A stretch of DNA of 64,000 nt from Mangrovactinospora gilvigrisea (lineage in GTDB: Bacteria > Actinomycetota > Actinomycetes > Streptomycetales > Streptomycetaceae): NCBI RefSeq assembly GCF_001879105.1, contig NZ_MLCF01000043.1:106628-170627 (forward strand), in the 5' to 3' direction. Both the position numbers and the translations under genes were made by a program. Positions 56,128-64,000 of the stretch are shown here, piece by piece. The first letter of the stretch is position 1; every line of letters begins with the position of its first letter. The notes below the pieces were generated by a model, which was given only the letters and a program-made list of their open reading frames with translations, had not been told where the DNA came from and searched no databases.

Positions 56128-56925
56128 ATGAGTTCGCTGCTGCTGCTCACCGATGCTCTCCAGCCGTCCGCCGAAGTCCTGCCCGCGCTGGGCCTGCTCA
56201 GCCACGAGATCCGGGTGGCCCCGGCCGAGGCCGCCGCGCTCGTCACCGAGGCCCCGCCGCGCACCGACGCGATCCTCGTGGACGGCCGCCGCAGTTTCGC
56301 GCAGATCCGCGGGCTGTGCCGGCTGCTCCGCTCCACCGGGCTGGACTGCCCGCTGCTGCTCGTCACCACCGAGGGCGGGCTCACCGCCGTCAACGCCGAG
56401 TGGGGCGTCGACGACGTGCTGCTCGACACCGCCGGGCCCGCCGAGGTGGAGGCCCGGCTGCGGCTCGCCGTCGGCCGGCTCCAGATGGAGGCCGAGGACG
56501 AGGCGCCGCCGGAGATCCGCAACGGCGACCTCACCATCGACGAGGCCACCTACGCGGCGCGGATCAAGGGCCGGGTGCTGGACCTCACCTTCAAGGAGTT
56601 CGAGCTCATCAAGTACCTGGCGCAGCACCCGGGGCGGGTCTTCACCCGCGCCCAGCTGCTCCAGGAGGTGTGGGGCTACGACTACTTCGGCGGCACGCGG
56701 ACGGTCGACGTCCATGTGCGGCGGCTGCGGGCCAAGCTGGGGCCGGAGCACGAGCAGCTGATCGGCACCGTCCGCAATGTCGGCTACCGTTTCGTGGTGC
56801 CGGAGGCGCCCGCGGCGGAGGCGCCCGCGGCGGAGGCGAATGCGGCGGAGGCGAATGCGGCGGAGCCGATCGCGGCCGACGGCCACGGCTCGGCCACCGC
56901 CGCCCCGCAGGCCGCCACCGGCTGA
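56128..56925 (+). CDS. glnR: Nitrogen response regulator GlnR
   Basis: The protein has 265 residues. The N-terminal atypical receiver ([23 protein letters not shown], Asp52 in ILVDGRR) acts without a usual kinase. The winged helix has [64 protein letters not shown]. It controls glnA, amtB and nitrate genes. Sequence closely matches Streptomyces GlnR. The C-terminal tail is built from five 15-base tandem repeats (56803-56877). Confidence 0.94.
   Translation: MSSLLLLTDALQPSAEVLPALGLLSHEIRVAPAEAAALVTEAPPRTDAILVDGRRSFAQIRGLCRLLRSTGLDCPLLLVTTEGGLTAVNAEWGVDDVLLDTAGPAEVEARLRLAVGRLQMEAEDEAPPEIRNGDLTIDEATYAARIKGRVLDLTFKEFELIKYLAQHPGRVFTRAQLLQEVWGYDYFGGTRTVDVHVRRLRAKLGPEHEQLIGTVRNVGYRFVVPEAPAAEAPAAEANAAEANAAEPIAADGHGSATAAPQAATG
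56803..56877 (+). repeat. Five 15-bp in-frame repeats in the glnR tail
   Basis: The units encode EAPAA twice, EANAA twice and EPIAA once. They extend the unstructured C-terminus of GlnR by 25 residues and are likely length-variable between strains. Confidence 0.85.
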
Positions 56926-56952
56926 CGCAACCTGCCGGGGAGGCCCTAGAAT
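56923..56952 (+). promoter_or_regulatory. Promoter of the LacI-type gene, leaderless
   Basis: TGACGC (-35, 56923-56928), 18 bases, TAGAAT (-10, 56947-56952), six bases, then GTG 56959. The -35 overlaps the glnR stop codon. It fixes the GTG start. Confidence 0.65.
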
Positions 56953-56958
56953 CACGGC

Positions 56959-58011
56959 GTGCCCAGGGTGACGCGCGACGATGTGGCCCGGCTGGCCGGG
57001 ACCTCCACGGCCGTCGTGTCCTATGTCATCAACAACGGTCCGCGGCCGGTCGCTCCGGCAACGCGGGAGCGCGTGCTGCGCGCGATCGAGCACCTCGGCT
57101 ACCGCCCCGACAGCGTCGCCCAGGCGATGGCGAGCCGCCGCACCAACCTCATCGGCATGATCGTGCCGGACGCCCGGCAGCCGTTCTTCGGGGAGATGGC
57201 GCACGCGGTGGAGCGCTACGCCTCCGAGCAGGGCAAGCTCGTGCTCATCGGCAACTCCGACTATGTGGACGACCGCGAGGTGCACTACCTGCGGGAGTTC
57301 CTCGGAATGCGGGTCGCCGGGCTGATCCTGGTCAGCCAGGGCCCCTCGGAGGCCGCCGTCCAGGAGATCACCGACCGGGACGCCCAGGTGGTCTTCCTCC
57401 ACCAGCGGCCCGAGACGCTGGACGCGCTGAGCGGCGCCGCCGTGCACAGCGCGGTGATGACGGACGACGTCGGCGGCGCCGAGCTGGCGGTGCGTCATCT
57501 GCTGGGCCACGGCCACCCCTACGTGGTCTGCTTCGGCGGGCCGGTGAGGATCATGGCGCCGGGCGACCCGGTGGTCGACCACATCGCGGGCTGGCGCCGG
57601 GCGATGGACGCGGCCGGCATCGGCACCGAGGGCCGGCTGCTGGACGTGCCGTTCGACCGCTACGGCGCCTACCGGGTCGGTCTGGACCTGCTCGGCGGCA
57701 AGCACCTGGCGCACCCCGAGGTGCCGCCCGCGGTCTTCTGCTCCACGGACGACCAGGCGATCGGCCTGCTGCGGGCGGCGCAGGAACTGGGCGTGTCGGT
57801 GCCCGGCGACGTGGCGGTGGCCGGCTTCGACGACATCCCGGAGGCCGAGCTGGCGTCGCCGCCGCTGACCACGGTGGCGTCGGACCGGGAGGGCATGGCG
57901 CGGGCGGCGGTCGACCTGGTGCTCGGGGAGCCGAAGGAGCCGGCGGAGGGGCCGCGGGTGAAGCGGTTCCCGTCGCAGCTGGTGGTGCGGCGGAGCTGCG
58001 GCTGCGGATGA
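56959..58011 (+). CDS. LacI family regulator
   Basis: The protein has 350 residues. Helix-turn-helix [54 protein letters not shown] includes the hinge helix. The periplasmic-binding-like core has [45 protein letters not shown] and ends in a Cys pair (RRSCGCG). A sugar or nucleoside effector is expected. It has its own promoter behind glnR; the target is unknown, with no sugar transporter next to it. Confidence 0.93.
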   Translation: MPRVTRDDVARLAGTSTAVVSYVINNGPRPVAPATRERVLRAIEHLGYRPDSVAQAMASRRTNLIGMIVPDARQPFFGEMAHAVERYASEQGKLVLIGNSDYVDDREVHYLREFLGMRVAGLILVSQGPSEAAVQEITDRDAQVVFLHQRPETLDALSGAAVHSAVMTDDVGGAELAVRHLLGHGHPYVVCFGGPVRIMAPGDPVVDHIAGWRRAMDAAGIGTEGRLLDVPFDRYGAYRVGLDLLGGKHLAHPEVPPAVFCSTDDQAIGLLRAAQELGVSVPGDVAVAGFDDIPEAELASPPLTTVASDREGMARAAVDLVLGEPKEPAEGPRVKRFPSQLVVRRSCGCG

Positions 58012-58296
58012 CCCCGCCGGGGCCCGCGCCGCACCGCAGATGGCGGTGCGCCCGCCGGGGAGCCAGTGCCGTGACCGGCAGGGTTTGCCCGGAAGGAGCG
58101 TCGTTCGGTGCGTGCGATCGGCGTGCCGGACGAAAGCCGCGAGTGGCGGAGCCACGGCGGTTTCTGGCCGGTGCGGCAGGGGGCACCTCCCGGACGGAGT
58201 CCGGGGGAGTGCGTGCCGGGCGGCGCGACGGGGCAAACCCTGCCGGGAGGGGCACTAGTTCTGCCGGGGTTCTCAACCCGCTCTAAGGGATCCTTC
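58012..58296. repeat. Structured intergenic element, second copy of the 17-base core
   Basis: Perfect 16-bp arms ccggcagggtttgccc (58075-58090) and gggcaaaccctgccgg (58231-58246) enclose 140 bases. Inside are a hairpin around ctcccgg/ccggggga (58187-58208) and GCGTGCCGGGCGGCGCG (58211-58227), identical to 37618-37634. An open frame crosses it but has no coding character. Confidence 0.7.
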
Positions 58297-59397
58297 ATGG
58301 TGGAAGCGGACGGTAATGCCATGAGCAGCGACTACCCGAGCAGCACTACCACTCCCTACGCCGAGTCGATCCAGGGCACCGTGCTGGCCTCCGAGACGGA
58401 GACCCCGCTCGGGGCGAGCATCCCGCCGCCGCCCATCGACCCGCCGGTCGCCCACGGCGCCGAGGGCCGCAAGCGCCCCCGCCGGCGTCCCAGCAAGGTC
58501 GTCGCGCTGGCCGCCGCGGCCGTCATCGCCGCGCTCGCCGGCGGCGGCGCCACCGGCTACCTGACGGCCACGCACTTCGCCGGCAGCAGCTCCTCCACCT
58601 ACACCACCGGCAGCACGCTCTCCTCCAGCAAGCAGGGCAACGTCGCCGCCATATCGGCGAAGACCATGCCCAGCACCGTGGAGATCTCGGTGACCACCCA
58701 GTCCGGCTCCGACACCGGCTCGGGGATCATCCTCAGCTCCACCGGGGAGATCCTCACCAACTACCACGTGATCGCGGACGCGGCGCAGGGCAACGGCACC
58801 GTCAAGGTCTCCTTCAGCAACGGGAAGACGGCGAGCGCCACGGTCACCGGCAGCTCCGCCTCCAACGACCTGGCCCTGATCAAGGCGAGCGGCGTCTCCG
58901 GGCTCACCCCCGCCTCGCTCGGCGACTCCTCCAAGGTGCAGATCGGCGACCAGGTGGTCGCCATCGGCTCGCCCGAGGGCCTCAGCGGCACCGTCACCTC
59001 CGGCATCGTCAGCGCGCTGAACCGCAAGGTGAGCGTGGACGTCGGCGGCTCCTCGTCGGGCTCCGGGTCCGGCGGCTTCGACGGGCAGCTGCCGCGCAAC
59101 TGGTGGAACCAGCAGTACGGCGGCGGCAGCGGCGGGAGCGGCAACGGCAGCAGCTCCGGGACGACCGCGACCTACCAGGCCATCCAGACGGACGCCTCCC
59201 TCAACCCCGGCAACTCCGGCGGCCCGCTGATCAACTCGGCCGGCCAGGTCATCGGCGTCAACGCGGCGATGTACTCCGACTCCTCCTCCGACGGCTCCTC
59301 CAGCACCGACTCCGGCAGCGTGGGCCTGGGCTTCTCCATCCCCATCAACCACGTCAAGGACGTCATCAAGCAGATGGAGCAGAACGGCTCGTCCTGA
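58297..59397 (+). CDS. Membrane-anchored trypsin-like serine protease without PDZ domain
   Basis: The protein has 366 residues. A cytoplasmic Pro/Arg-rich start, one membrane helix (about 68-90), a Ser/Thr linker, then a chymotrypsin-fold protease outside the cell: His in ILTNYHVIADA, Asp in SASNDLALIKAS, Ser in LNPGNSGGPLI. A Gly/Ser insert (about 245-290) interrupts the fold before the Ser region. HtrA proteases usually end with PDZ; this one stops at the end of the catalytic domain. AAGGGA precedes ATG 58297. Next to a two-component system, as in Streptomyces. Confidence 0.9.
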   Translation: MVEADGNAMSSDYPSSTTTPYAESIQGTVLASETETPLGASIPPPPIDPPVAHGAEGRKRPRRRPSKVVALAAAAVIAALAGGGATGYLTATHFAGSSSSTYTTGSTLSSSKQGNVAAISAKTMPSTVEISVTTQSGSDTGSGIILSSTGEILTNYHVIADAAQGNGTVKVSFSNGKTASATVTGSSASNDLALIKASGVSGLTPASLGDSSKVQIGDQVVAIGSPEGLSGTVTSGIVSALNRKVSVDVGGSSSGSGSGGFDGQLPRNWWNQQYGGGSGGSGNGSSSGTTATYQAIQTDASLNPGNSGGPLINSAGQVIGVNAAMYSDSSSDGSSSTDSGSVGLGFSIPINHVKDVIKQMEQNGSS

Positions 59398-59420
59398 CGC
59401 ACCGGCCCGCACCGCTTTTC

Positions 59421-59426
59421 TAGGAT
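59421..59426 (+). promoter_or_regulatory. Candidate -10 box of the 59.4-kb response regulator gene
   Basis: TAGGAT six bases before ATG 59433; no Shine-Dalgarno sequence. The regulator-kinase pair could start here independently of the protease. Confidence 0.4.
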
Positions 59427-59432
59427 TCGGAC

Positions 59433-60152
59433 ATGAGCGACCAGGAAGCCACCATCCTCGTCACCGACGACGAACCGGCCGTCCGCGAGGCCCTGGAGCG
59501 GAGCCTCTCCTTCGAGGGCTACCAGGTGATCCTCGCCGACGACGGCTTCGCCGCCCTCGACCAGGCCGAGAAGCACCATCCCGACCTCGTGCTGCTCGAC
59601 GTGCTGATGCCCCGCATGGACGGGCTGACGGCATGCCGGCGGCTGCGCTCCCGCGGCGACACCGTCCCCGTGCTGATGCTGACCGCCCGCGACACCGTGG
59701 GCGACCGCGTCACCGGGCTCGACGCCGGCGCGGACGACTACCTCGTCAAGCCCTTCGAGCTGGACGAGCTGCTGGCCCGCGTCCGGGCGCTGCTCCGGCG
59801 CGGCGCCATGACCTCGGCGCACGCCGACGAGGGCGACCGGCCGGACGAGGACGTCATGGAGTTCGACGGGCTCCGAATGGACACCCTCTCCCGGGAGGTC
59901 ACCCGGGACGGGCACCCGCTGGAGCTGACCCGCACCGAGTACTCGCTGCTGGAGATGCTGCTGTCGCACCCCCGGCAGGTGCTGACCCGCGACCAGATCC
60001 TCAAGGCGGTCTGGGGCTTCGACTTCGAGCCGTCGTCCAACTCCCTCGACGTCTACATCATGTATCTGCGCCGCAAGACCGAGGCGGGCGGGGCGCCGCG
60101 CCTGGTCCACACGGTCCGCGGCGTCGGCTACGTCCTGAAGAACACCGACTGA
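59433..60152 (+). CDS. OmpR-family response regulator (MprA-like)
   Basis: The protein has 239 residues. Receiver: [17 protein letters not shown], phospho-Asp in [14 protein letters not shown], Lys in [13 protein letters not shown]. Winged helix: [44 protein letters not shown] and [30 protein letters not shown]. It works with the kinase nine bases downstream. The adjacent protease suggests envelope-stress control. Confidence 0.94.
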   Translation: MSDQEATILVTDDEPAVREALERSLSFEGYQVILADDGFAALDQAEKHHPDLVLLDVLMPRMDGLTACRRLRSRGDTVPVLMLTARDTVGDRVTGLDAGADDYLVKPFELDELLARVRALLRRGAMTSAHADEGDRPDEDVMEFDGLRMDTLSREVTRDGHPLELTRTEYSLLEMLLSHPRQVLTRDQILKAVWGFDFEPSSNSLDVYIMYLRRKTEAGGAPRLVHTVRGVGYVLKNTD

Positions 60153-60161
60153 GAGAGCCGC

Positions 60162-61631
60162 ATGCCGTTCCAGAAGTCCCCGCTGACGCTCCGCTCGCGG
60201 ATGACGCTGCTCATCGCGTCGGCCGTGGCGGTGGCCATCGCGGTCTGCGCGTTCGCCTGCTGGTTCATCGTCCGGGGGCAGCTGTACGAGCAGCTCGACA
60301 AGACGCTGACGCGCGGAATGCAGATGAGCAGTGAGGAGGCCGCGAGCTATGTGGCCGCCTGCCAGACCAAGGCCTCGAGCGGCGGCAGCTCCTATCCCGG
60401 GCACGGGCCGCCCTTCGGCGGCTACGCCCAGATCGTCCTCGCCACCGGGGAGCGCTGCCTGATCAGCACGGTTCCGCAGGGCGAGGCGACGGCATCGGTC
60501 AAGGTGACGGCCTCCGACATGGCCGTGGCCGAGGGCAAGGAGACGGACAGCCTCCACAACAGCACCGTCGACGGCGGCGCCGGCAAGGGCACCGACGTCC
60601 GCGTCTTCACCACCGCCATCAACGGACCCATCGCCCGCTACAAGGGCCAACTCATCACCGGGGCGGTCTCGGTGGCCCGGCCGCTCACCGAGGTGGAGAA
60701 CTCGCTCAACAACCTCGCCCTGCTGCTGGTCGTGGTCGCCGCGGCCGGCGTGCTCGGCGCCTCGTCCGCGGGGCTGCTGATCGCGCGGGCCTCGCTGCGT
60801 CCCGTCAACCGGCTCACCGAGGCCGTCGAACACGTCGCGGAGACCGAGGATCTGACGATCCGGATCCCGGTGGAGGGCAAGGACGAGATCGCCCGGCTGA
60901 GCACCTCCTTCAACGCCATGACCAGCGCGCTGGCCAGCTCGCAGGAGCGCCAGCAGCGGCTGATCGCGGACGCCGGGCACGAGCTGCGCACCCCGCTGAC
61001 CTCGCTGCGGACCAACGTCGACCTGCTGCTGCGGAGCGACGAGACCGGCCGGGCCATCCCGCCCGACGACCGCCGCCGGCTGCTGCACAGTCTCCAGGCG
61101 CAGATGGGCGAGCTCTCCGGGCTCATCGGCGACCTGCTGGAGCTGAGCCGCCCCGACAGCTCCAAGGACGCGGGCCGCGTCGAGGTGGTGCCGCTGCACG
61201 AGGTGGTGACGGCGGCCGTGCAGCGCGCCCGGCTGCGGGCCGAGCCGATGGGGCTGGAGGTGGTGGAGGACGTCCAGCCCTGGTACGTCGTCGGCCATGC
61301 CGCCGCGCTGGAGCGGGCCGTGGTCAACCTGCTCGACAACGCCGTCAAGTTCTCGCCGGCGGGCGGCCGGGTGGAGGTGCGGCTCGGCGGGGGCGGGCTG
61401 ACGGTGCGGGACCACGGGCCGGGCATCCCGGCCGGCGATCTGCCGCATGTCTTCGAGCGGTTCTGGCGCTCGCCCTCGGCGCGGTCGATGCCGGGCTCGG
61501 GGCTGGGGCTGTCCATCGTGGCGCGGGCGGTGGAGGGCGCGGGCGGCCGGGTGTCGCTGGCGCCGGCGGCCGGCGGGGGGACCGTCGCGCGGGTGGACCT
61601 GCCGGGGGCGCCCGTTCCGCCGCCGTCCTGA
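60162..61631 (+). CDS. Envelope-sensing histidine kinase (MprB-like)
   Basis: The protein has 489 residues. Helix 1 at about 15-37 and helix 2 at about 187-210 bracket an outside sensor of about 150 residues with two Cys (ACQTK, GERCLIS). HAMP follows. HisKA: LIADAGHELRTPLTSLRTNVDLLL. ATPase: VNLLDNAVKFSPAGG, VRDHGPGIPAGDLPHVFERFWRS and GSGLGLSIVARAVE. It is co-transcribed with the regulator before it. Confidence 0.94.
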   Translation: MPFQKSPLTLRSRMTLLIASAVAVAIAVCAFACWFIVRGQLYEQLDKTLTRGMQMSSEEAASYVAACQTKASSGGSSYPGHGPPFGGYAQIVLATGERCLISTVPQGEATASVKVTASDMAVAEGKETDSLHNSTVDGGAGKGTDVRVFTTAINGPIARYKGQLITGAVSVARPLTEVENSLNNLALLLVVVAAAGVLGASSAGLLIARASLRPVNRLTEAVEHVAETEDLTIRIPVEGKDEIARLSTSFNAMTSALASSQERQQRLIADAGHELRTPLTSLRTNVDLLLRSDETGRAIPPDDRRRLLHSLQAQMGELSGLIGDLLELSRPDSSKDAGRVEVVPLHEVVTAAVQRARLRAEPMGLEVVEDVQPWYVVGHAAALERAVVNLLDNAVKFSPAGGRVEVRLGGGGLTVRDHGPGIPAGDLPHVFERFWRSPSARSMPGSGLGLSIVARAVEGAGGRVSLAPAAGGGTVARVDLPGAPVPPPS

Positions 61632-61661
61632 CCGGCCGTCCGAGAACCTCCGCCGCCGCCG

Positions 61662-61700
61662 CTTCGCCCCGGCACCCCGCTCCTGGGGGCCGGGGCGAAG
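61662..61700 (+). terminator. Hairpin terminator after the two-component operon
   Basis: cttcgccccggc pairs with gccggggcgaag (12 bp), extended by cccc/gggg, with a short loop. Its left arm shares cttcgccccggcacccc with the terminator at 35378-35392. Confidence 0.85.
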
Positions 61701-61775
61701 GCACGTTCCGCGAAGGCACGTCCCGCGAGAGTGCGTCCCGAGACAGAACGTCCCGCGAAAGAACCTCCCGCGATT
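61701..61775. repeat. Five 15-bp tandem repeats upstream of the glycosyltransferase
   Basis: Imperfect units gcacgttccgcgaag, gcacgtcccgcgaga, gtgcgtcccgagaca, gaacgtcccgcgaaa and gaacctcccgcgatt are head to tail directly after the terminator and 61 bases before the start of the next gene. Confidence 0.85.
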
Positions 61776-61836
61776 CTCATCGGCCCTTAAGGGTCGGCTC
61801 AGCACCCTCCCAGGCCGTCTCGGGACCTTCATTGAC

Positions 61837-63093
61837 ATGAGCCAGATGATCGCGCCCGAGGCGGACATGGATCGCGTGCCCCGCGGCGCCGCGCCTCCGC
61901 TCGTCGAAGTCGTCGTCCCGGTCTACAACGAGGAGCACGTCCTCGAACGGAGCATCCGGCGGCTGCACGCCTACCTGACGGACGAGCAGTTCCCGTTCAC
62001 GTTCCGCATCACCATCGCGGACAACGCCAGCACCGACCGCACCTGGGACGCGGCCGCCGCGCTCGCCGCGGAGATCCCCCAGGTGCAGGCCGTCCATCTG
62101 GACCGCAAGGGACGGGGCCTGGCGCTGCGTCATGTCTGGGAGCAGAGCGACGCCCGGGTCGTCTCCTACATGGACGTCGACCTCTCCACCGGGCTGGAGG
62201 CCTTCCTCCCGCTCGTCGCCCCGCTGATCACCGGGCACAGCGACGTGGCCATCGGCTCCCGGCTGCACCGCCAGTCGGCCGTGGTCCGCGGGCCGAAGCG
62301 GGAGTTCATCTCCCGCTCCTACAACCTGCTGCTGCGCACCACCATGGCCGCCGGCTTCTCCGACGCGCAGTGCGGGTTCAAGGCGGTGCGGCGGGAGGCG
62401 GCCGAGCAGCTGCTGCCGCTGATCGAGGACAACGCCTGGTTCTTCGACACCGAACTGCTGGTGGTCGCCGAGCGCGCCGGGATGCGCATCCACGAGGTGC
62501 CCGTCGACTGGGTGGACGACCCGGACAGCCGCGTCGACATCCTGCGCACCGCCCTGGACGACCTCAAGGGCATGGCCCGCGTCACCCGGCGGGCGCTCTC
62601 CGGGGCGCTGAACCTGCCGGTGCCGGAGCGGGTCGCCAAGGCCCAGCTGCCCACCGGGATGAAGCGCCAGCTGCCGAGCTTCGCCATCATCGGCGTCTGC
62701 TCGACCGTCGCCTATCTGGTGCTCTACCTGCTGCTGCGGCAGGTCTCGCCGGCGTTCTGGGCGAACGCGCTGGCGCTGCTGATCACCGCGGTCGCCAACA
62801 CCTCGGCGAACCGGCGCTTCACCTTCGGCGTGCAGGGCCGGCGGGACGCGCTGCGCCACCAGTTCGAGGGCCTGATCGCCTTCCTCATCGGACTGGGCTT
62901 CAGCTCGGGCGGGCTGGCGCTGGCCAACACCGCGGTGGCGCGTCCCACCCACACGGTGGAGCTCGGCTTCCTGGTCGTGGCGAACGCCCTGGCCACCGTG
63001 GTGCGCTTCCTGCTGCTGCGGGTCTGGGTCTTCAACCCCAGGCGCGGGCGGGCCGCCGCCGACCTCCCCACCCCTCTTCCCTCGGAGCACTGA
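61837..63093 (+). CDS. GT2 glycosyltransferase fused to a GtrA-like membrane domain
   Basis: The protein has 418 residues. Residues 20-255 are a GT-A domain of the dolichyl-phosphate sugar synthase type (VEVVVPVYNEEHVLERSIRRLHAYL, YMDVDLSTGLEAFLPL, GSRLHRQSAV, DAQCGFKAVRREAAEQLLP). Residues about 285-405 form four GtrA helices (FAIIGVCSTVAYLVLYLLLRQVSP, ANTSANRRFTFGVQGRRDALRHQ). It should make a polyprenyl-phosphate sugar and flip or present it. ATG 61837 is chosen; the frame runs back through the repeat array. The GT39-like gene two bases on would use the product. Confidence 0.92.
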   Translation: MSQMIAPEADMDRVPRGAAPPLVEVVVPVYNEEHVLERSIRRLHAYLTDEQFPFTFRITIADNASTDRTWDAAAALAAEIPQVQAVHLDRKGRGLALRHVWEQSDARVVSYMDVDLSTGLEAFLPLVAPLITGHSDVAIGSRLHRQSAVVRGPKREFISRSYNLLLRTTMAAGFSDAQCGFKAVRREAAEQLLPLIEDNAWFFDTELLVVAERAGMRIHEVPVDWVDDPDSRVDILRTALDDLKGMARVTRRALSGALNLPVPERVAKAQLPTGMKRQLPSFAIIGVCSTVAYLVLYLLLRQVSPAFWANALALLITAVANTSANRRFTFGVQGRRDALRHQFEGLIAFLIGLGFSSGGLALANTAVARPTHTVELGFLVVANALATVVRFLLLRVWVFNPRRGRAAADLPTPLPSEH

Positions 63094-63095
63094 TC

Positions 63096-64000
63096 GTGAG
63101 TCACGCCTGGACCGGGCCGACACCTGCGGGTGGACCAGCCGGCCCCGACACCGCCGTCCCGGAGTCCCCGGGGGAGGCCGACCGCCGCGGCGCGGCCGCC
63201 GCCCCCGTTCGGGTCAGGGATGCCGACCCGCGCTGGGCGAGGCCCGCCCTTCTGGCGATCCTGGTGGTCGCCGCGGCGCTCTACCTCTGGGGCATCACCA
63301 GCGGGAGCGTCAACACCTACTACTCGGCGGCCGTCTACAGCGCCACCAAGAGCTGGAAGGCGTGGTTCTTCGGCTCACTGGACGCGGGCAGCTTCATCAC
63401 CGTCGACAAGCCGCCCCTGTCGACGATGGTGCAGGGGCTCTTCTGCCGGGTCTTCGGCTTCGGCACCTGGCAGCAGCTGCTGCCGATGGCGCTCGCCTCG
63501 CTGGGTTCGATCGCGGTGCTGCACGCCGCGGTGAAACGTGCCTTCGGGGCGGTGCCGGGCCTGGTGGCGGCGCTGGTGATGGCGGTGACGCCGATCGCGG
63601 TGGCCATCACCCGGGACAACAACCCCGACCCGATCCTGGTGCTGCTCATGGTGAGCGGCGTCTGGGCGGTGCTGCGGGCGGTCTCGGACGGCAAGCTGCG
63701 CTGGCTGGTGCTGTGCGCGGTCTTCTTCGGGCTGGCCTTCAACGCCAAGATGCTGCAGGCGTTCATCCCGCTGCCGGCGGTGGTCGGGGTGTACCTGTAC
63801 GCCGGGCCGGGCGGCTGGTGGCGGCGGGTGCGGCAACTGCTGGTCGCCGCGGTGCCGTTGATCGTGGTGGCGTTCTCCTGGATGTTCGCGGTCGACCGGA
63901 TACCGGCGTCCTCGCGGCCGTTCATCGGCGGCAGCGGATCCACCAACAGCGTGTGGAACCTGGTCATCGGCTACAACGGCCTGGGCCGGATCTTCGGCGG
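63096..64000 (+). CDS. GT39-like membrane glycosyltransferase (ArnT/PMT type), 3' end outside window
   Basis: The visible 301 residues start at GTG 63096, two bases after the previous stop, with CGGAG upstream. A 40-residue disordered start precedes at least six membrane helices. The first outer loop has TYYSAAVYSATKSWKAWFFGSLDAGSFITVDKPPLS, with the acidic catalytic motif DKPP typical of GT-C enzymes, and ITRDNNPDPILVLLM follows. It transfers a sugar from a lipid-phosphate donor, probably from the enzyme encoded before it, to a surface acceptor. Confidence 0.9.
   Translation, partial: MSHAWTGPTPAGGPAGPDTAVPESPGEADRRGAAAAPVRVRDADPRWARPALLAILVVAAALYLWGITSGSVNTYYSAAVYSATKSWKAWFFGSLDAGSFITVDKPPLSTMVQGLFCRVFGFGTWQQLLPMALASLGSIAVLHAAVKRAFGAVPGLVAALVMAVTPIAVAITRDNNPDPILVLLMVSGVWAVLRAVSDGKLRWLVLCAVFFGLAFNAKMLQAFIPLPAVVGVYLYAGPGGWWRRVRQLLVAAVPLIVVAFSWMFAVDRIPASSRPFIGGSGSTNSVWNLVIGYNGLGRIFG

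Noticed and set aside
58040..58296. Open frame leading into the protease gene from 58108
   Set aside because: The sequence is the structured repeat; AAGGGA and the family N-terminus support ATG 58297.

Overview
The window is high-GC actinobacterial chromosome, almost certainly from Streptomyces or a close relative. Third codon positions are nearly all G or C. It carries the mycothiol glycosyltransferase MshA, the nickel regulator Nur, the nitrogen regulator GlnR, PhoR-PhoP-PhoU with the metallothionein MtpA, a CarD regulator, and RsiG, the c-di-GMP-dependent anti-sigma factor of WhiG. No rRNA or tRNA gene, CRISPR array, transposase, integrase or prophage was seen.

Layout. 1-3.3 kb: end of an unknown protein, a DoxX membrane protein and rlmB. 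3.4-9.3 kb: cysS, a TetR-regulated ABC exporter, ispF, ispD and carD, all on the minus strand; the exporter sits inside an otherwise housekeeping run. 9.7-13.5 kb: a lipoprotein, phoPR, phoU and mtpA. 13.6-16 kb: an MFS drug exporter and its TetR regulator in one operon. 16.1-24.3 kb: gpmA, a YbjN protein, mshA, a methyltransferase, a macrodomain protein, a receiver-PP2C phosphatase with its histidine kinase, and small regulators.

24.4-42.2 kb is more variable and rich in exporters and regulators: four MFS transporters (one fused to a winged-helix domain), two LysR, one Lrp, one MmyB-type regulator, two ECF sigma factors and a degenerate SDR. The biosynthetic pair dapA-asd lies within it. 42.2-46.5 kb returns to conserved genes (rsiG, YdjM-like, dtd, ygfZ, nur, nitrobindin-like). 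46.6-50.1 kb is a small accessory locus with a HAD phosphatase, a lone sialic-acid-synthase-like enzyme, an unusual GntR regulator and a small membrane protein. 50.1-56 kb holds a sulfur module (sseA, DUF1416, DUF3099, with a cysteine-rich leader peptide ahead of sseA), an LmeA-like protein, a large disordered membrane protein, a MoaD-like protein and a hydrolase. 56.1-64 kb holds glnR, a LacI regulator, a trypsin-like membrane protease with a two-component system, and two membrane glycosyltransferases, the second cut by the window end.

Regulatory DNA is unusually legible. Several perfect palindromes sit on promoters of their own regulators. Many convergent pairs are separated by long hairpins. 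At least eleven start codons have a TANNNT hexamer 6-7 bases upstream, the arrangement expected for leaderless mRNAs. The most striking element is upstream of sseA: a promoter with a perfect palindrome in its spacer, a leaderless cysteine-rich peptide, then a possible attenuator hairpin.
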